A stretch of DNA of 64,000 nt from Bacteroidales bacterium (GTDB lineage Bacteria; Bacteroidota; Bacteroidia; Bacteroidales; UBA4417). Every line of letters starts with the position of its first letter. The first letter of the stretch is position 1. Below, piece by piece: positions 18,009-27,992 of the stretch. The DNA is taken from the NCBI GenBank assembly GCA_016707785.1, contig JADJGZ010000020.1, positions 34,630 through 98,629 on the forward strand, written 5' to 3'. The notes beneath the pieces were generated by a model. The model ran no database searches. It saw only the letters and a program-made list of their open reading frames with translations, and had not been told where the DNA came from. The translations under genes and the position numbers were made by a program.

Positions 18009-18755
18009 CTATAGTTGACCTTTGATCCATTCATATCCTTTTTCCTCCAGTTCCAGAGCAAGTTCCTTACCACCACTTTTCACAATTCGTCCGTCGAACA
18101 GCACATGGACTACATCAGGAACTATGTATTCAAGCAGTCGCTGATAGTGTGTTATCACGATAGTAGCATTTTCTTTTGTGCGCAGTTTATTAACTCCTGT
18201 GGCCACAATACGAAGAGCATCGATATCGAGGCCTGAATCTGTTTCATCTAAAATGGCCAATGTAGGTTCGAGCATTGCCATCTGGAAAATTTCATTCTTC
18301 TTTTTTTCCCCGCCTGAGAAGCCCTCATTCACGGAGCGATTAGCAAGTTTATCCTGCAATTCAAGTAGCTTCTTCTTTTCTTCCATCCTGGCAAGGAATT
18401 CTTTGGCAGGAATCGGATCCAAACCCCTGTATTTCCTTTGCTCATTAATGGCAGTACGCAGGAAATTGGTGATAGAAACTCCCGGGATTTCCACCGGGTA
18501 TTGAAACCCAAGGAATATTCCTTCACAGGCGCGTTCTTCGGTTGAAAGGCCCATAAGATCCAGCCCTTTAAAAGTGATTTCACCACTGGTTACTTCATAA
18601 CCTTGCCTCCCGGCAATAACATAGGATAAAGTACTCTTACCGGTTCCATTTGGTCCCATGATGGCATGTACTTCTCCGGCATTCACTTCCAGGTTCACCC
18701 CTTTCAAAATTTCCTTCCCATTAATGGAAGCTGACAGATTCTTGATTGTAAGCAT
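18009..18755 (-). CDS. sufC: Fe-S cluster assembly ATPase SufC
   Basis: The soluble ABC-type ATPase of the SufBCD complex. Walker A GPNGTGKST lies near residues 34-42, the signature is EGFSGGEKKKNEIFQM (SGGEKKKNE is characteristic of SufC), and Walker B is LAILDETDSGLDID. The length of 248 residues is typical. It is the first gene of the compact sufC-D-S-E-T run and is separated by 235 nt from sufB, which is unusual compared with tightly packed sufBCD operons. A possible promoter lies in that gap. Confidence 0.96.
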   Translation of the reverse strand: MLTIKNLSASINGKEILKGVNLEVNAGEVHAIMGPNGTGKSTLSYVIAGRQGYEVTSGEITFKGLDLMGLSTEERACEGIFLGFQYPVEIPGVSITNFLRTAINEQRKYRGLDPIPAKEFLARMEEKKKLLELQDKLANRSVNEGFSGGEKKKNEIFQMAMLEPTLAILDETDSGLDIDALRIVATGVNKLRTKENATIVITHYQRLLEYIVPDVVHVLFDGRIVKSGGKELALELEEKGYEWIKGQL

Positions 18756-18803
18756 GTATTTTTTACTTATCAGTTGTTTGTGTGATTAATCGTTGGCTGA
18801 AGT

Positions 18804-18811
18804 CAAATTTA
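18804..18811 (-). promoter_or_regulatory. Possible internal promoter between sufB and sufC
   Basis: The minus strand reads TAAATTTG, a TAnnTTTG match, 48 nt upstream of the sufC ATG in the 235-nt sufB-sufC gap. It could give sufC-D-S-E-T transcription separate from sufB. No clear -33 element was found. Confidence 0.3.
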
Positions 18812-18990
18812 AAGCCTGAAATCAGGACTGTTTGTCAGCTGCAGGATTGGTGATATGGAGATTTAGAGAACATTTTGACTGCTTAATTTGAAGGTGGATA
18901 CCAAGATGAAAAATCAGTCCTAACATTATCGCCTCTCACTTGAGTTTGTATTTTCAAATTCTCAAATTTTCAAATTCTTTTTATTAGTCT

Positions 18991-20439
18991 TTATCCAACG
19001 CTACCTTCAAGACTTATCGCCAGTAATTTCTGGGCTTCAACAGCAAATTCCATCGGCAGGTGTTGCAGGACTTCCTTGGCATATCCATTTACGATAAGTC
19101 CAATAGCACTTTCAGTACTGATTCCTCTCTGGTTACAATAGAAAAGCTGGTCATCAGAAATTTTGGAAGTAGTGGCTTCATGCTCAATTATTGAACTCTG
19201 GTTTTCGGCCTTGATATATGGGTAGGTATGAGCGCCACACTTATCCCCTAAAAGCAATGAATCGCACTGCGAAAAATTCCTGGAGTTTTCTGCACGTTTG
19301 ATAATCTTGACCAATCCGCGGTAACTGTTATTGCTTTTACCGGCAGAAATTCCCTTTGAAATGATGGTACTCCTGGTATTTCTGCCAAGGTGCATCATCT
19401 TGGTCCCTGTATCGGCCTGCTGGTAGTTATTCGTGACTGCTACTGAGTAGAATTCCCCGACAGAGTAGTCACCCATGAGTACAACACTTGGGTACTTCCA
19501 GGTAATGGCTGAGCCTGTTTCCACCTGCGTCCAGGAAATCTTGGAATGACTACCCTTACACATACCGCGCTTGGTAACAAAGTTATAGATGCCACCAAGT
19601 CCTTCTTTATTTCCGGGATACCAGTTCTGAACAGTGCTGTATTTCACTTCGGCATCCTTCATTGCAATAATCTCGACTATGGCAGCATGCAATTGATTTT
19701 CGTCCCTCATCGGGGCAGTGCATCCTTCCATATAGGAAACATAGGCTCCTTCATCAGCAACAATCAGGGTGCGTTCAAATTGTCCGGTATTAGCTGCATT
19801 GATCCTGAAATAAGTTGAAAGTTCAATGGGGCAACGTACACCTTTTGGAACATAGCAGAATGATCCGTCACTGAACACCGCTGAATTGAGCGCGGCAAAA
19901 TAATTATCAGTATATGGTACAACACTTGCCATATATTGCCTGACAAGGTCCGGATGGTTCTGAACCGCATCACTGAATGAACAAAAGATGATCCCATATT
20001 TGGAAAGGGTATCCGTGAAAGTAGTTTTGACAGAAACACTATCAATGACAGCATCAACCGCAACGCCACTTAAACGCTTTTGTTCTTCGAGTGAAATTCC
20101 CAGTTTATTGAATGTATCAAGTAATTCAGGATCAACCTCATCAAGGCTTTTCAGCTCCTTTTTACGTTTAGGAGCTGCATAATAAATGATATCCTGGTAA
20201 TCAATCGGGGGATGATGAAGGTGAGCCCAATCAGGTTCTGTGAGAGTGATCCAGTGTCTATAAGCCTTCAATCGGAATTCAAGCAACCACTCAGGTTCTT
20301 TCTTCTTAATGGATATATAACGAACCGTATCTTCACTCAGCCCACGCGGGGCTGTCTCCATCTCAATATCCGTATAAAAACCGTACTTATACTCCCCTTG
20401 GGTTACTTCTTCCAGTATGTTATTTTGATCCTTTTCCAT
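18991..20439 (-). CDS. sufB: Fe-S cluster assembly scaffold SufB
   Basis: The main scaffold subunit of the SUF system. At 482 residues it has standard length. Visible marks: PEWLLEFRLKAYRHW near the N terminus, SDAVQNHPDLVRQYMASVVP, the core VPKGVRCPIELSTYFRIN, EGCTAPMRDENQLHAAIVEI, and the C-terminal CDSLLLGDKCGAHTYPYI with EHEATTSKISDDQLFYCNQRG, which holds the Cys and Glu residues implicated in cluster building in E. coli SufB. It is the first gene of the SUF locus on the minus strand. Confidence 0.97.
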   Translation of the reverse strand: MEKDQNNILEEVTQGEYKYGFYTDIEMETAPRGLSEDTVRYISIKKKEPEWLLEFRLKAYRHWITLTEPDWAHLHHPPIDYQDIIYYAAPKRKKELKSLDEVDPELLDTFNKLGISLEEQKRLSGVAVDAVIDSVSVKTTFTDTLSKYGIIFCSFSDAVQNHPDLVRQYMASVVPYTDNYFAALNSAVFSDGSFCYVPKGVRCPIELSTYFRINAANTGQFERTLIVADEGAYVSYMEGCTAPMRDENQLHAAIVEIIAMKDAEVKYSTVQNWYPGNKEGLGGIYNFVTKRGMCKGSHSKISWTQVETGSAITWKYPSVVLMGDYSVGEFYSVAVTNNYQQADTGTKMMHLGRNTRSTIISKGISAGKSNNSYRGLVKIIKRAENSRNFSQCDSLLLGDKCGAHTYPYIKAENQSSIIEHEATTSKISDDQLFYCNQRGISTESAIGLIVNGYAKEVLQHLPMEFAVEAQKLLAISLEGSVG

Positions 20440-20497
20440 GGCACAGGAATAATCCCGAAACAGTTATTTGGTTTTAGTTTAAATAAAAACTGTCGGG

Positions 20498-20505
20498 CAA
20501 AATTA
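20498..20505 (-). promoter_or_regulatory. -7 promoter element upstream of sufB
   Basis: The minus strand reads TAATTTTG, matching TAnnTTTG, 58 nt upstream of the sufB ATG. A TTG lies 15 nt further upstream (plus-strand CAA at 20521-20523), shorter than the usual spacing of about 19. I saw no obvious repressor palindrome. Confidence 0.4.
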
Positions 20506-20711
20506 GCAATTAAACCCTAACAACGCATGAACTGCTGCTAGATATTTAACAACTACACAACATTTTAGTTCGTCCTGAAATATACCAATAAAGATATCCG
20601 GTACTTAATTATGTGTTTCATACATGATTAAGTGATTTCAGAGCGGATGATTTCAGATAAAATCTGCTCAAAAAGTATTTGACAGTCTATGAAAAGACCT
20701 CAGAAAATATA

Positions 20712-23561
20712 TTAATGCATATGCGGACCATCTGGCGGTCTGCCATCATAACGGCCATCAAAGCGCCGCTCATTGGACTCAGGTGCCTTACCGGTGAAAT
20801 TCCTCAGGTTATAGGTAAAAGAGAGCATAAAATACTGGCGCAAAACAACTGTATTGGCATCCTCAATATAGGTATCTGTCACAGTCCGGGTCAGACTCTT
20901 ATTCTGATCCAGGATATCATAGCAGGATAGCTTTATTTCTCCTGATTTCTTCTTGAACAGTTTCTTCCCAAGGTTGAAATTCCATAATGTGTACCGATCC
21001 TGGAAATCGGAAGAGAGACCGCTATATTGCTGATAAGTCAAACTATTCTGAAAAAAGAACCCTTTCCAGAATTCCCAGTTGAACTGGACGGACCCGATCT
21101 GGAAAAAGTAATTATTATCAAGATCAGGTTGCAAAGTATTTTCTACCAGGTTATAATTCAGGTTGTAGGTGAATGTAAAATCAACCTTTTCATTGATATT
21201 GCTGCTGAGTACAGCGCCTAAATTGAGTCCGTAAGTATTTGAAGTGTTTGCCAGTGCATTGATCAAACTGGGAAGCCGGTTGTAGCTCACCCCTGTATTA
21301 AAATTCAGGTTACTTCTGATGGGTTTCACCGGGAATCCGAAAGTAAACAATGCCCTGGTATTCCATGCTCCATCCAGGTTTTGCGGAATGGTGAGTTGTG
21401 AACCTTTTTTCACTTCCTGCCCATTCACCAATGTATCATTGAATGCAACCAGCGTTGAATTCCCGATATAATCCTGGGTCATCTGGAAAAAAAGCATGGC
21501 AAAAAGATTCCTTGTCTTATCCTGGTTGGAATGAGAGAACCGGGTAGTCGCGAAATGTCTTACCTCCTGGTTCAGACCGGGGTTCCCGGTAGATAACAGT
21601 ACCGGGTTTGAATTGTCGAGTACCCTTTGAAGCTGAGAAGTAGATGGTGCATTTGTACTGGCCCTGTATATCAGTCTGAGGTTAGTGACTTTTGAGAATT
21701 TATAGTTAACCATCAGGTTGGGCAGAATCGAATTGAACCCTACCTGTGTGGAATCTGCTAATGGGAAGCTGGTATTACCTTTGAGGTCAGCATATTGATA
21801 GGTTATGCCTGCATTCAGATTCATCTTCTCAGTCTGATAGAGATAACCTGTCCCAAGGCGATGCGTAAGGTATTCGTTGTCATAAATACTGGAAAGCAAT
21901 GTATCGAATAAGGAATATTCCAATTGGTCACTGGCATAGTTATAGGTCTTCTTATCATTATCATTCTGTGACCAGGCAATATTATAATTCAATTGTACCT
22001 GGCTGTTTTTTCCAACAGGCTCTGTATAAACAAGATTGGATGACAGGCTTAGTCCATTGGTCAAAGACTTTCCAAACTGGTTTACCGTATCATTGGAAGA
22101 ACCGGCTTGTTGCTGATAGTATATGCTTCGTGTATCTACATAATTTTCACGATACCTGTTGGAAACGCCTGTCCCAAGGTTGATAGAAACAGTCCGTCCC
22201 TTCTTCAGAAATTTATGACGATAAAGCAATTCGTTGTTGAAATTATATCCATCGGCCAGGCTTTCATTATTATTTGACGAGGTATTCAGCAGATTTTCAG
22301 GCAGGTATAAAGGCTCACCGGCAGTACTTGCCCCGGAAAAGCTATTGGATTGATTATCCTGTATGCTGAGCCGGGGTGTTAAGATGATCGAGTTATTGGA
22401 ATCAGGATTGTATTCCACCCTTAAATTTAGCCGATGATTGGTATTATCAGTCCTTGAATTGCTTGACTCTTTGTAGTAGCGGGTATTTTCTCCCCCCAGG
22501 ATGTACTGCCGGTTGATCAGCTTATCAGTGGATGTGATACCATTATTCAGGAAATAACTGACATTGAAGGAAATCTTCTTACCCCATGCATCTGTATAAT
22601 TCACTCCAATGGCATTGGTACTGAATATTCCGCTCTGGGGGCCCATTTGAAAGTTCCCTCCTCCCATGCGTCCGCCTCCCATCCCGGGTTGCCTGCTATT
22701 CCCTGAACTCCCGATTACATCATCCGCTGAAAAATTCTGCTGATTTACGTTATTGCTCATCCCTAATAGGGTTATTCGCCTCTGGCCTTCAAAGAAATTA
22801 ACATTCGCTCCCAGGAGATATCGGTCATCAGAGCCATACCCCGCGGAAAATTTTCCAAACTGCCCGGAATTCCTCGCATTCCTGGTGACAATATTCAATG
22901 TCTTTTGACCACTTCCATCATCAAAACCTGTCCATGCAGCCTGGTCAGAAAGTTTATCAAAGACCTGGATCTTATCCACCACTTCGGCGGGAAGGTTCTT
23001 CAAGGTTACTGAAGGATCTTCTCCAAAAAACTGTTTCCCATCCACCAGCACTTTTTTTACTTCTTCGCCATGGGCTTTTACAGTTCCATTTTCAACAGTG
23101 ATGCCCGGCATTTTTTTAATCAGGTCTTCTGTGGATGCATCCTGGGTTACTTTGAAAGCATCGGCATTGTACTGGGTGGTATCACCCTTTTGTTCAGCCC
23201 TGACAGCCGTTCCCTGGATATCTATTTCCCCAAGACTGGTTGAAGCAGGTTTTAAAGAGATCTTTCCCAGGTTGGAACCCTTTCCGGTGCCAAATACCTG
23301 GGTGTATTTCTCAAAACCTATATAGGTTACCTCCAGCCGATAAGGCCCTTTCTGAACTTTCTCAAAACTGAAATCTCCTTCCCTGAGACTGCTGGAATAA
23401 CGAAACTGGGTAGTATCCTTCATACTTACCAGTTTAATGGTAGCACCCACTAAAGGCTTTTGGTCTTCCTGGTTTAACAGGATCCCTGAAACAGTGAATT
23501 CCTGTGCCAGTAATCCTTGTGCAAATATGGAGAGAAGCAGGGAGAGAAGCAGGTTTTTCAT
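20712..23561 (-). CDS. TonB-linked outer-membrane beta-barrel receptor with carboxypeptidase-like regulatory domain (949 aa)
   Basis: A signal peptide (about 1-19, ending LLAQ) is followed by a carboxypeptidase-regulatory-like beta-sandwich (about 22-110: GILLNQEDQKPLVGATIKLV through YIGFEKY). A plug-like domain comes next (about 125-225: DASTEDLIKKMPGITVENGTV and KKVLVDGKQFFGEDP), then a long beta-barrel typical of the outer_membrane_beta-barrel_3 group that ends LRNFTGKAPESNERRFDGRYD. Relatives are common in Bacteroidota and are not always true siderophore or glycan receptors. There is no SusD partner next to it, so a glycan role cannot be argued. A Gly/Met-rich insertion (GMGGGRMGGGNFQMG) sits near residue 297, and the C-terminal tail is Asp/Arg/Gly-rich. 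Confidence 0.88.
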   Translation of the reverse strand: MKNLLLSLLLSIFAQGLLAQEFTVSGILLNQEDQKPLVGATIKLVSMKDTTQFRYSSSLREGDFSFEKVQKGPYRLEVTYIGFEKYTQVFGTGKGSNLGKISLKPASTSLGEIDIQGTAVRAEQKGDTTQYNADAFKVTQDASTEDLIKKMPGITVENGTVKAHGEEVKKVLVDGKQFFGEDPSVTLKNLPAEVVDKIQVFDKLSDQAAWTGFDDGSGQKTLNIVTRNARNSGQFGKFSAGYGSDDRYLLGANVNFFEGQRRITLLGMSNNVNQQNFSADDVIGSSGNSRQPGMGGGRMGGGNFQMGPQSGIFSTNAIGVNYTDAWGKKISFNVSYFLNNGITSTDKLINRQYILGGENTRYYKESSNSRTDNTNHRLNLRVEYNPDSNNSIILTPRLSIQDNQSNSFSGASTAGEPLYLPENLLNTSSNNNESLADGYNFNNELLYRHKFLKKGRTVSINLGTGVSNRYRENYVDTRSIYYQQQAGSSNDTVNQFGKSLTNGLSLSSNLVYTEPVGKNSQVQLNYNIAWSQNDNDKKTYNYASDQLEYSLFDTLLSSIYDNEYLTHRLGTGYLYQTEKMNLNAGITYQYADLKGNTSFPLADSTQVGFNSILPNLMVNYKFSKVTNLRLIYRASTNAPSTSQLQRVLDNSNPVLLSTGNPGLNQEVRHFATTRFSHSNQDKTRNLFAMLFFQMTQDYIGNSTLVAFNDTLVNGQEVKKGSQLTIPQNLDGAWNTRALFTFGFPVKPIRSNLNFNTGVSYNRLPSLINALANTSNTYGLNLGAVLSSNINEKVDFTFTYNLNYNLVENTLQPDLDNNYFFQIGSVQFNWEFWKGFFFQNSLTYQQYSGLSSDFQDRYTLWNFNLGKKLFKKKSGEIKLSCYDILDQNKSLTRTVTDTYIEDANTVVLRQYFMLSFTYNLRNFTGKAPESNERRFDGRYDGRPPDGPHMH

Positions 23562-23768
23562 CTTTTACTGACAATATTGATTTCGAACAATAAGGTTACT
23601 TTCGTTAGATCGGTTTTTAGGTGCAGGGATTAATGTTCAGAAAACTTTTTCTATACACTTTCTTACAATCTGTATTCTTTTCGATGCCAAAATTACTATC
23701 TATCCTGACTTATAAAGGAAATTGGAATAATTTAGTTTAGAATCAGTATAAAAACTATCTTGCTTCAT

Positions 23769-23776
23769 GTACTTTT
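23769..23776 (+). promoter_or_regulatory. -7 promoter element for thiL
   Basis: TACTTTTG matches TAnnTTTG exactly and ends 16 nt before the chosen ATG at 23793. Because it overlaps the first codons of the longer open frame from 23760, it supports the later start. No good -33 box is seen. Confidence 0.5.
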
Positions 23777-23792
23777 GCACAAAAATAGAGAC

Positions 23793-24839
23793 ATGCTTGA
23801 AAATCCAGGTCCCAAACGGACTGAACTTAGTGAATTGGGCGAATTCGGACTGATCAGCCATCTTACTTCCGGTATCGATATTATAAATCCCTCTACCATC
23901 AAAGGCATCGGGGATGATGCCGCTGTTCTTGACAATGGTAATAAACTCACCCTTGTCTCTACAGACCTGCTTGTTGAAGGGGTACATTTCGACCTTGCCT
24001 ATACCCCACTTAAACACCTGGGATATAAAGCGGCGGCTGTCAATTTCTCCGATATCGCCGCTATGAATGGCACACCTACGCAACTTTATATAGGTTTATC
24101 CGTATCAAACCGATTCCCCCTGGAAGCGTTGGAAGAATTATATGAAGGAATTAAACTTGCCTGTGCTAAATATAAGGTCGACCTGGCTGGCGGGGATACC
24201 ACTTCCAGCAAAAGTGGGTTGATCCTGGCAATGACAGTGACAGGAGTGGTAGAAAAAGAAAATGTAGTTTACAGAAATACCGCTAAGGAGAATGAACTCA
24301 TTTGTGTAACAGGAGATCTGGGGTCTGCCTACCTTGGATTGCTTTTACTTGAACGGGAAAAACAGGTTTTCATGGCTGACCCTAACATGCAACCTGATCT
24401 GGAAGGCAATGATTACATCCTTGAGCGGCAGTTGAAACCGGAACCCCGGATGGATATTATCAGAAAACTGGCTGAAGCAGGTATAAAACCGGGATCGATG
24501 ATTGACATCAGCGATGGGCTGGCATCAGAAATCCTTCATATATGTAATGATTCAGGCGTGGGATGCAGGATCTATGAAGAGAAAATCCCGATTGATGTTT
24601 CCACCGCTACTATGGCAACTGAGTTTAATATCCAGCCTGTTACAGCAGCAATGAATGGCGGGGAAGATTATGAACTTCTTTTTACTATTCCTATGAGCGA
24701 TCTTGACAAGATAAACCAGTTCAAGGATATCAGTGTAATCGGACATATTACTGACGCTGCTTCTGGCTGTGGACTTGTGAGTCATGATGGTGTGCTGATT
24801 GAAATTACTGCCCAGGGGTTTAATCATATGACAAGCTAG
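23793..24839 (+). CDS. thiL: Thiamine-monophosphate kinase
   Basis: It phosphorylates thiamine monophosphate to the active cofactor thiamine diphosphate. The start MLENPGPKRTELSELGEFGLI at 23793 fits other ThiL N termini better than an upstream ATG at 23760, which lies on a promoter-like box. Family motifs are GIGDDAAVLD (nucleotide and Mg binding), STDLLVEGVHFDL, AAVNFSDIAAMNG, DLAGGDTTSS and SMIDISDGLASEI. At 348 residues it is of normal length. uvrC follows 83 nt downstream on the same strand, so the two may be cotranscribed. The product is also needed for the ThDP enzyme DXS at 8823-10730. Confidence 0.95.
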   Translation: MLENPGPKRTELSELGEFGLISHLTSGIDIINPSTIKGIGDDAAVLDNGNKLTLVSTDLLVEGVHFDLAYTPLKHLGYKAAAVNFSDIAAMNGTPTQLYIGLSVSNRFPLEALEELYEGIKLACAKYKVDLAGGDTTSSKSGLILAMTVTGVVEKENVVYRNTAKENELICVTGDLGSAYLGLLLLEREKQVFMADPNMQPDLEGNDYILERQLKPEPRMDIIRKLAEAGIKPGSMIDISDGLASEILHICNDSGVGCRIYEEKIPIDVSTATMATEFNIQPVTAAMNGGEDYELLFTIPMSDLDKINQFKDISVIGHITDAASGCGLVSHDGVLIEITAQGFNHMTS

Positions 24840-24922
24840 AAGAATTCCCTTTTCAACCCGACACTTATCTTGTCACATTATTTAATTCAGCCGCCAAACA
24901 TTGATGAATTAATTTCATCCCT

Positions 24923-26743
24923 ATGCCTCCCAACTCCATAAAGCTGTCAAATATCATAAAGGACCTCCCCGACAGGGCAGGGGTGTACCAGTATTATGAT
25001 AAGGATGACAAGCTTCTGTATATAGGCAAGGCGAAGAATCTGAAGAAACGGGTTTCATCGTATTTTACCAGGGATGGATCTTTGATCGGAAAGGTGAAAG
25101 TATTGGTCCAGAAAATCGAGGATATCCGGTTTATAGTTGTGGATACGGAATTGGATGCCCTTTTACTCGAGAATAACCTGATCAAGAAGTACCAGCCTCG
25201 CTATAATGTGATGCTGAAGGATGATAAAACCTATCCCTGGATTATTATCAAGAATGAACCTTTTCCAAGGGTTTTTTCTACCCGTCACCGGATGAAGGAT
25301 GGTTCTGATTATTTCGGACCGTATGCCAGCGGGAAAATGATGTCAACGGTTCTTGACCTGGTCCGACAGTTATATCCGTTGCGAACCTGTAATCTAAATC
25401 TTAGCCAGGCCAATATCAATAAAAACAAGTACAAAGTATGCCTGGAATATCATATAGGTAATTGCCTGGGTCCCTGTGAGGGCCTGGAATCAGAAGAGGA
25501 ATACCAGGTGAGGCTCCATGAGATCCGTAACATAATTAAAGGAAATATTTCCACTGTCAGGCAGCAACTCACCGAATTAATGAAGGAATATGCCGGCAAT
25601 TATGAATACGAAAAAGCCCAGCTGGTAAAAGAAAAGATTGAACTCCTGGAACGATACCAGAGTAAATCATCTGTTGTAAATCCTTCCATTCATAATGTAG
25701 ATGTATTCACTTTTTGTGAAGATGCGGGTAGCGGCTATGTAAATTTCATGAAGGTTGTGAGTGGCTGCATCATCCAGGCGCATACCGTGGAACTAAAGAA
25801 AAAGCTGGATGAGAGTCCGCAGGAATTGCTTACCATGGCTATGGCTGAGTTGCGACTGCGTTTTGAATCTGATGCCAAAGAGGTTATTGTCTCTTTCCTT
25901 CCGGAGGTTGAAATCCCCGGTGTAACATTTACCGTTCCTATCCGTGGAGATAAAAAAGCGCTCATCGAATTAAGTGAGAGGAATGCCAGGTTTTTTATGC
26001 TCGAAAAACACAAGCAGATGGAACGTGTTGATCCTGAGCGCCACAGTAAAAGGATCATGGAGCAGATGAAAAAAGATCTCAGGCTCAAAGATGAACCTCA
26101 CAGGATTGATTGCTTCGACAATTCAAACATACAGGGTGCCTATCCTGTTGCGGCAATGGTTGTTTTCACCGAAGGGAAACCCAACAAACAGGAATACCGG
26201 CACTTTAACATCAAAACTGTTGAAGGACCGAACGATTTCGCTTCCATGGAGGAGGTAATTTTCAGGAGATACAAGAGAGTGCTGGAAGAAAACCAGCCCT
26301 TGCCACAGCTGATTGTTATTGATGGTGGGAAAGGGCAGTTGAGTTCAGCGATAACCAGCCTCGAAAAACTGGGGTTGAGAGGTAAAATTGATGTGATAGG
26401 CATTGCAAAACGATTAGAGGAAATTTATTACCCGGGCGATTCACTGCCTCTATATATTGACAAGAAATCCGAAACATTGCGTATCATTCAGCAGATCAGG
26501 GATGAAGCACATCGTTTCGGGATCACTCATCACAGGCAAAGAAGGGAAAAGGGCACAATCAGGACACAGCTTACCGGCATTGATGGAATTGGAGAGAATA
26601 CTGCCCAGGCATTGTTACGGAAGTTTAAAAGTGTGAAAAATATTCAGAAAGCCAGTGAACAGGAAATTCAGGCAGTAGTTGGAAAAGCGAAAACAGCTAT
26701 TATCCTGGAATATTTCAGGAAAAACGAAAAACCAGAGTCTTAG
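24923..26743 (+). CDS. uvrC: Excinuclease ABC subunit C
   Basis: The dual-incision nuclease of nucleotide excision repair. The N-terminal GIY-YIG domain (GVYQYY through LLYIGKAKNLKKRVSSYF, about 20-50) makes the 3' cut. A Cys-rich patch (CLEYHIGNCLGPCEG) and a UVR helical hairpin (YEYEKAQLVKEKIELLERY) follow. The C-terminal RNase H-like endonuclease domain starts near IDCFDNSNIQGAYPVAAMVVF and makes the 5' cut, and a helix-hairpin-helix tail (GIDGIGENTAQALLRKF) ends the protein. The 606 residues are standard. It converges with the glycosyltransferase gene at 26880. Confidence 0.97.
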   Translation: MPPNSIKLSNIIKDLPDRAGVYQYYDKDDKLLYIGKAKNLKKRVSSYFTRDGSLIGKVKVLVQKIEDIRFIVVDTELDALLLENNLIKKYQPRYNVMLKDDKTYPWIIIKNEPFPRVFSTRHRMKDGSDYFGPYASGKMMSTVLDLVRQLYPLRTCNLNLSQANINKNKYKVCLEYHIGNCLGPCEGLESEEEYQVRLHEIRNIIKGNISTVRQQLTELMKEYAGNYEYEKAQLVKEKIELLERYQSKSSVVNPSIHNVDVFTFCEDAGSGYVNFMKVVSGCIIQAHTVELKKKLDESPQELLTMAMAELRLRFESDAKEVIVSFLPEVEIPGVTFTVPIRGDKKALIELSERNARFFMLEKHKQMERVDPERHSKRIMEQMKKDLRLKDEPHRIDCFDNSNIQGAYPVAAMVVFTEGKPNKQEYRHFNIKTVEGPNDFASMEEVIFRRYKRVLEENQPLPQLIVIDGGKGQLSSAITSLEKLGLRGKIDVIGIAKRLEEIYYPGDSLPLYIDKKSETLRIIQQIRDEAHRFGITHHRQRREKGTIRTQLTGIDGIGENTAQALLRKFKSVKNIQKASEQEIQAVVGKAKTAIILEYFRKNEKPES

Positions 26744-26879
26744 AAACTTCTAAATTATCAATATGTAGTACAATGAACAATGGTAAGATTAGAAAGTGGA
26801 ACCATTAAGAGACCTTGACAATTGGATGACAAATCTCGGCAAAAAATAGCATTTTAGAATTTATTATAGAAAATGGGAT

Positions 26880-27869
26880 TCAGAATTTCATCGTCTGAAG
26901 TAAACGCTCATCTGAAATATCTGAACATTTAAAATGACCCAAAGGGCATTCTTTTTTCCCATGTACCCCACATGGACGACAGGGTAATTTTTCATCCACT
27001 TCAAGGATATAGGAAGTATCTGACAGAGGTCCAAACCCAAATTCAGGTGTTGTTGAGCAGAAAATTGCAGCAACAGGAGCATTCATTGCTGAAGCAATAT
27101 GCAGCGGTGCAGAGTCATTGACATAATTCATTCTTGCAGCCGATATAAGTGCCGCCGATTGCAGGAAACTTAATTTCCCGGCTACAATCTCTATATTTCG
27201 TTTAGGACATTCTTCTCTTATAGTTTGGCATAAGGGGATGTCGTTTCCCGCACCCAAAAGGTAGATTGTGAGGTCTTCAGGTAGAAGTCTGATCAATTGT
27301 ACCCACTTTTTTACAGGAAATTGTTTGGTAAGCCATACAGAAGCTGGCGCAATACAAACATACCCAAGTCCCGGTTTCACAACTTTATAATCATCAGCCG
27401 AAGGGTAAAGAACAGGTCTACGGACTTTCTCTTTGACAAGTTCACTAATCAGGGAAAGATTGCGGTCAACCTCATGACGTATTGCGCCATCCAGATTCCC
27501 ATATGAATGTTTCACAGCTTTTGTGAAAAGAAACGAAAGTGGATTTTTATCAAATCCGATCTTTACTTTCCCTCCGGAGAGCACGGTCATAAGTCCGGTC
27601 GTGAAAAATCGCTGTAAATTGATGACATAATCGTATGATTCGGCCCTGATAGAGCGGATTATCCTCAACAGGTTGATATATTTCTGCTCCTTTTTATTGA
27701 AGACCCATACTTTTTCAATATAAGGATGAGCAGTCAGCAATGTTTCATTACCCTTTCGAAGAAGAAAATGGATGGTACTATCGGGGTACTCTCTCCTGAT
27801 AGATTCTACCAAAGGTGTGGCAAGGATCACATCTCCAATGAAGGCCGTTTGAATGATCAGAATCTTCAT
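26880..27869 (-). CDS. Family 9 glycosyltransferase (heptosyltransferase-like, WaaF/WaaC group)
   Basis: MKILIIQTAFIGDVILATPLVESIRREYPDSTIHFLLRKG is the typical N-terminal half of ADP-heptose:LPS heptosyltransferases. The C-terminal sugar-nucleotide site is represented by YVNDSAPLHIASAMNAPVAAIF and the following STTPEFGFGP. At 329 residues it is near the short end of the family. It stands as a single gene; a role in lipopolysaccharide core or another surface glycan is likely, but the donor and acceptor cannot be read. The Cys-rich LPCRPCGVHGKKECPLG near the C terminus resembles a feature seen in many Bacteroidota members. Confidence 0.9.
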   Translation of the reverse strand: MKILIIQTAFIGDVILATPLVESIRREYPDSTIHFLLRKGNETLLTAHPYIEKVWVFNKKEQKYINLLRIIRSIRAESYDYVINLQRFFTTGLMTVLSGGKVKIGFDKNPLSFLFTKAVKHSYGNLDGAIRHEVDRNLSLISELVKEKVRRPVLYPSADDYKVVKPGLGYVCIAPASVWLTKQFPVKKWVQLIRLLPEDLTIYLLGAGNDIPLCQTIREECPKRNIEIVAGKLSFLQSAALISAARMNYVNDSAPLHIASAMNAPVAAIFCSTTPEFGFGPLSDTSYILEVDEKLPCRPCGVHGKKECPLGHFKCSDISDERLLQTMKF

Positions 27870-27904
27870 AATAATCTACCCGAATAACAAGCGAATTCTG
27901 TCTC

Positions 27905-27912
27905 CAAAGATA
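27905..27912 (-). promoter_or_regulatory. -7 promoter element for the family 9 glycosyltransferase
   Basis: The minus strand reads TATCTTTG, matching TAnnTTTG, 36 nt upstream of the ATG at 27869. No clear -33 element was identified. Confidence 0.4.
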
Positions 27913-27992
27913 CAGTAGTATAAGATTTGTTTAAACTGAATTTTTATGAAATCGCCCCAAAGGATTGGAAGTGCCCTTTGATGAAACCTATT

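Noticed and set aside
18010..18076. Earlier start for sufD overlapping sufC
   Set aside because: It adds 29 residues unlike SufD and overlaps the sufC coding end; the ATG at 17989 gives a normal N terminus.
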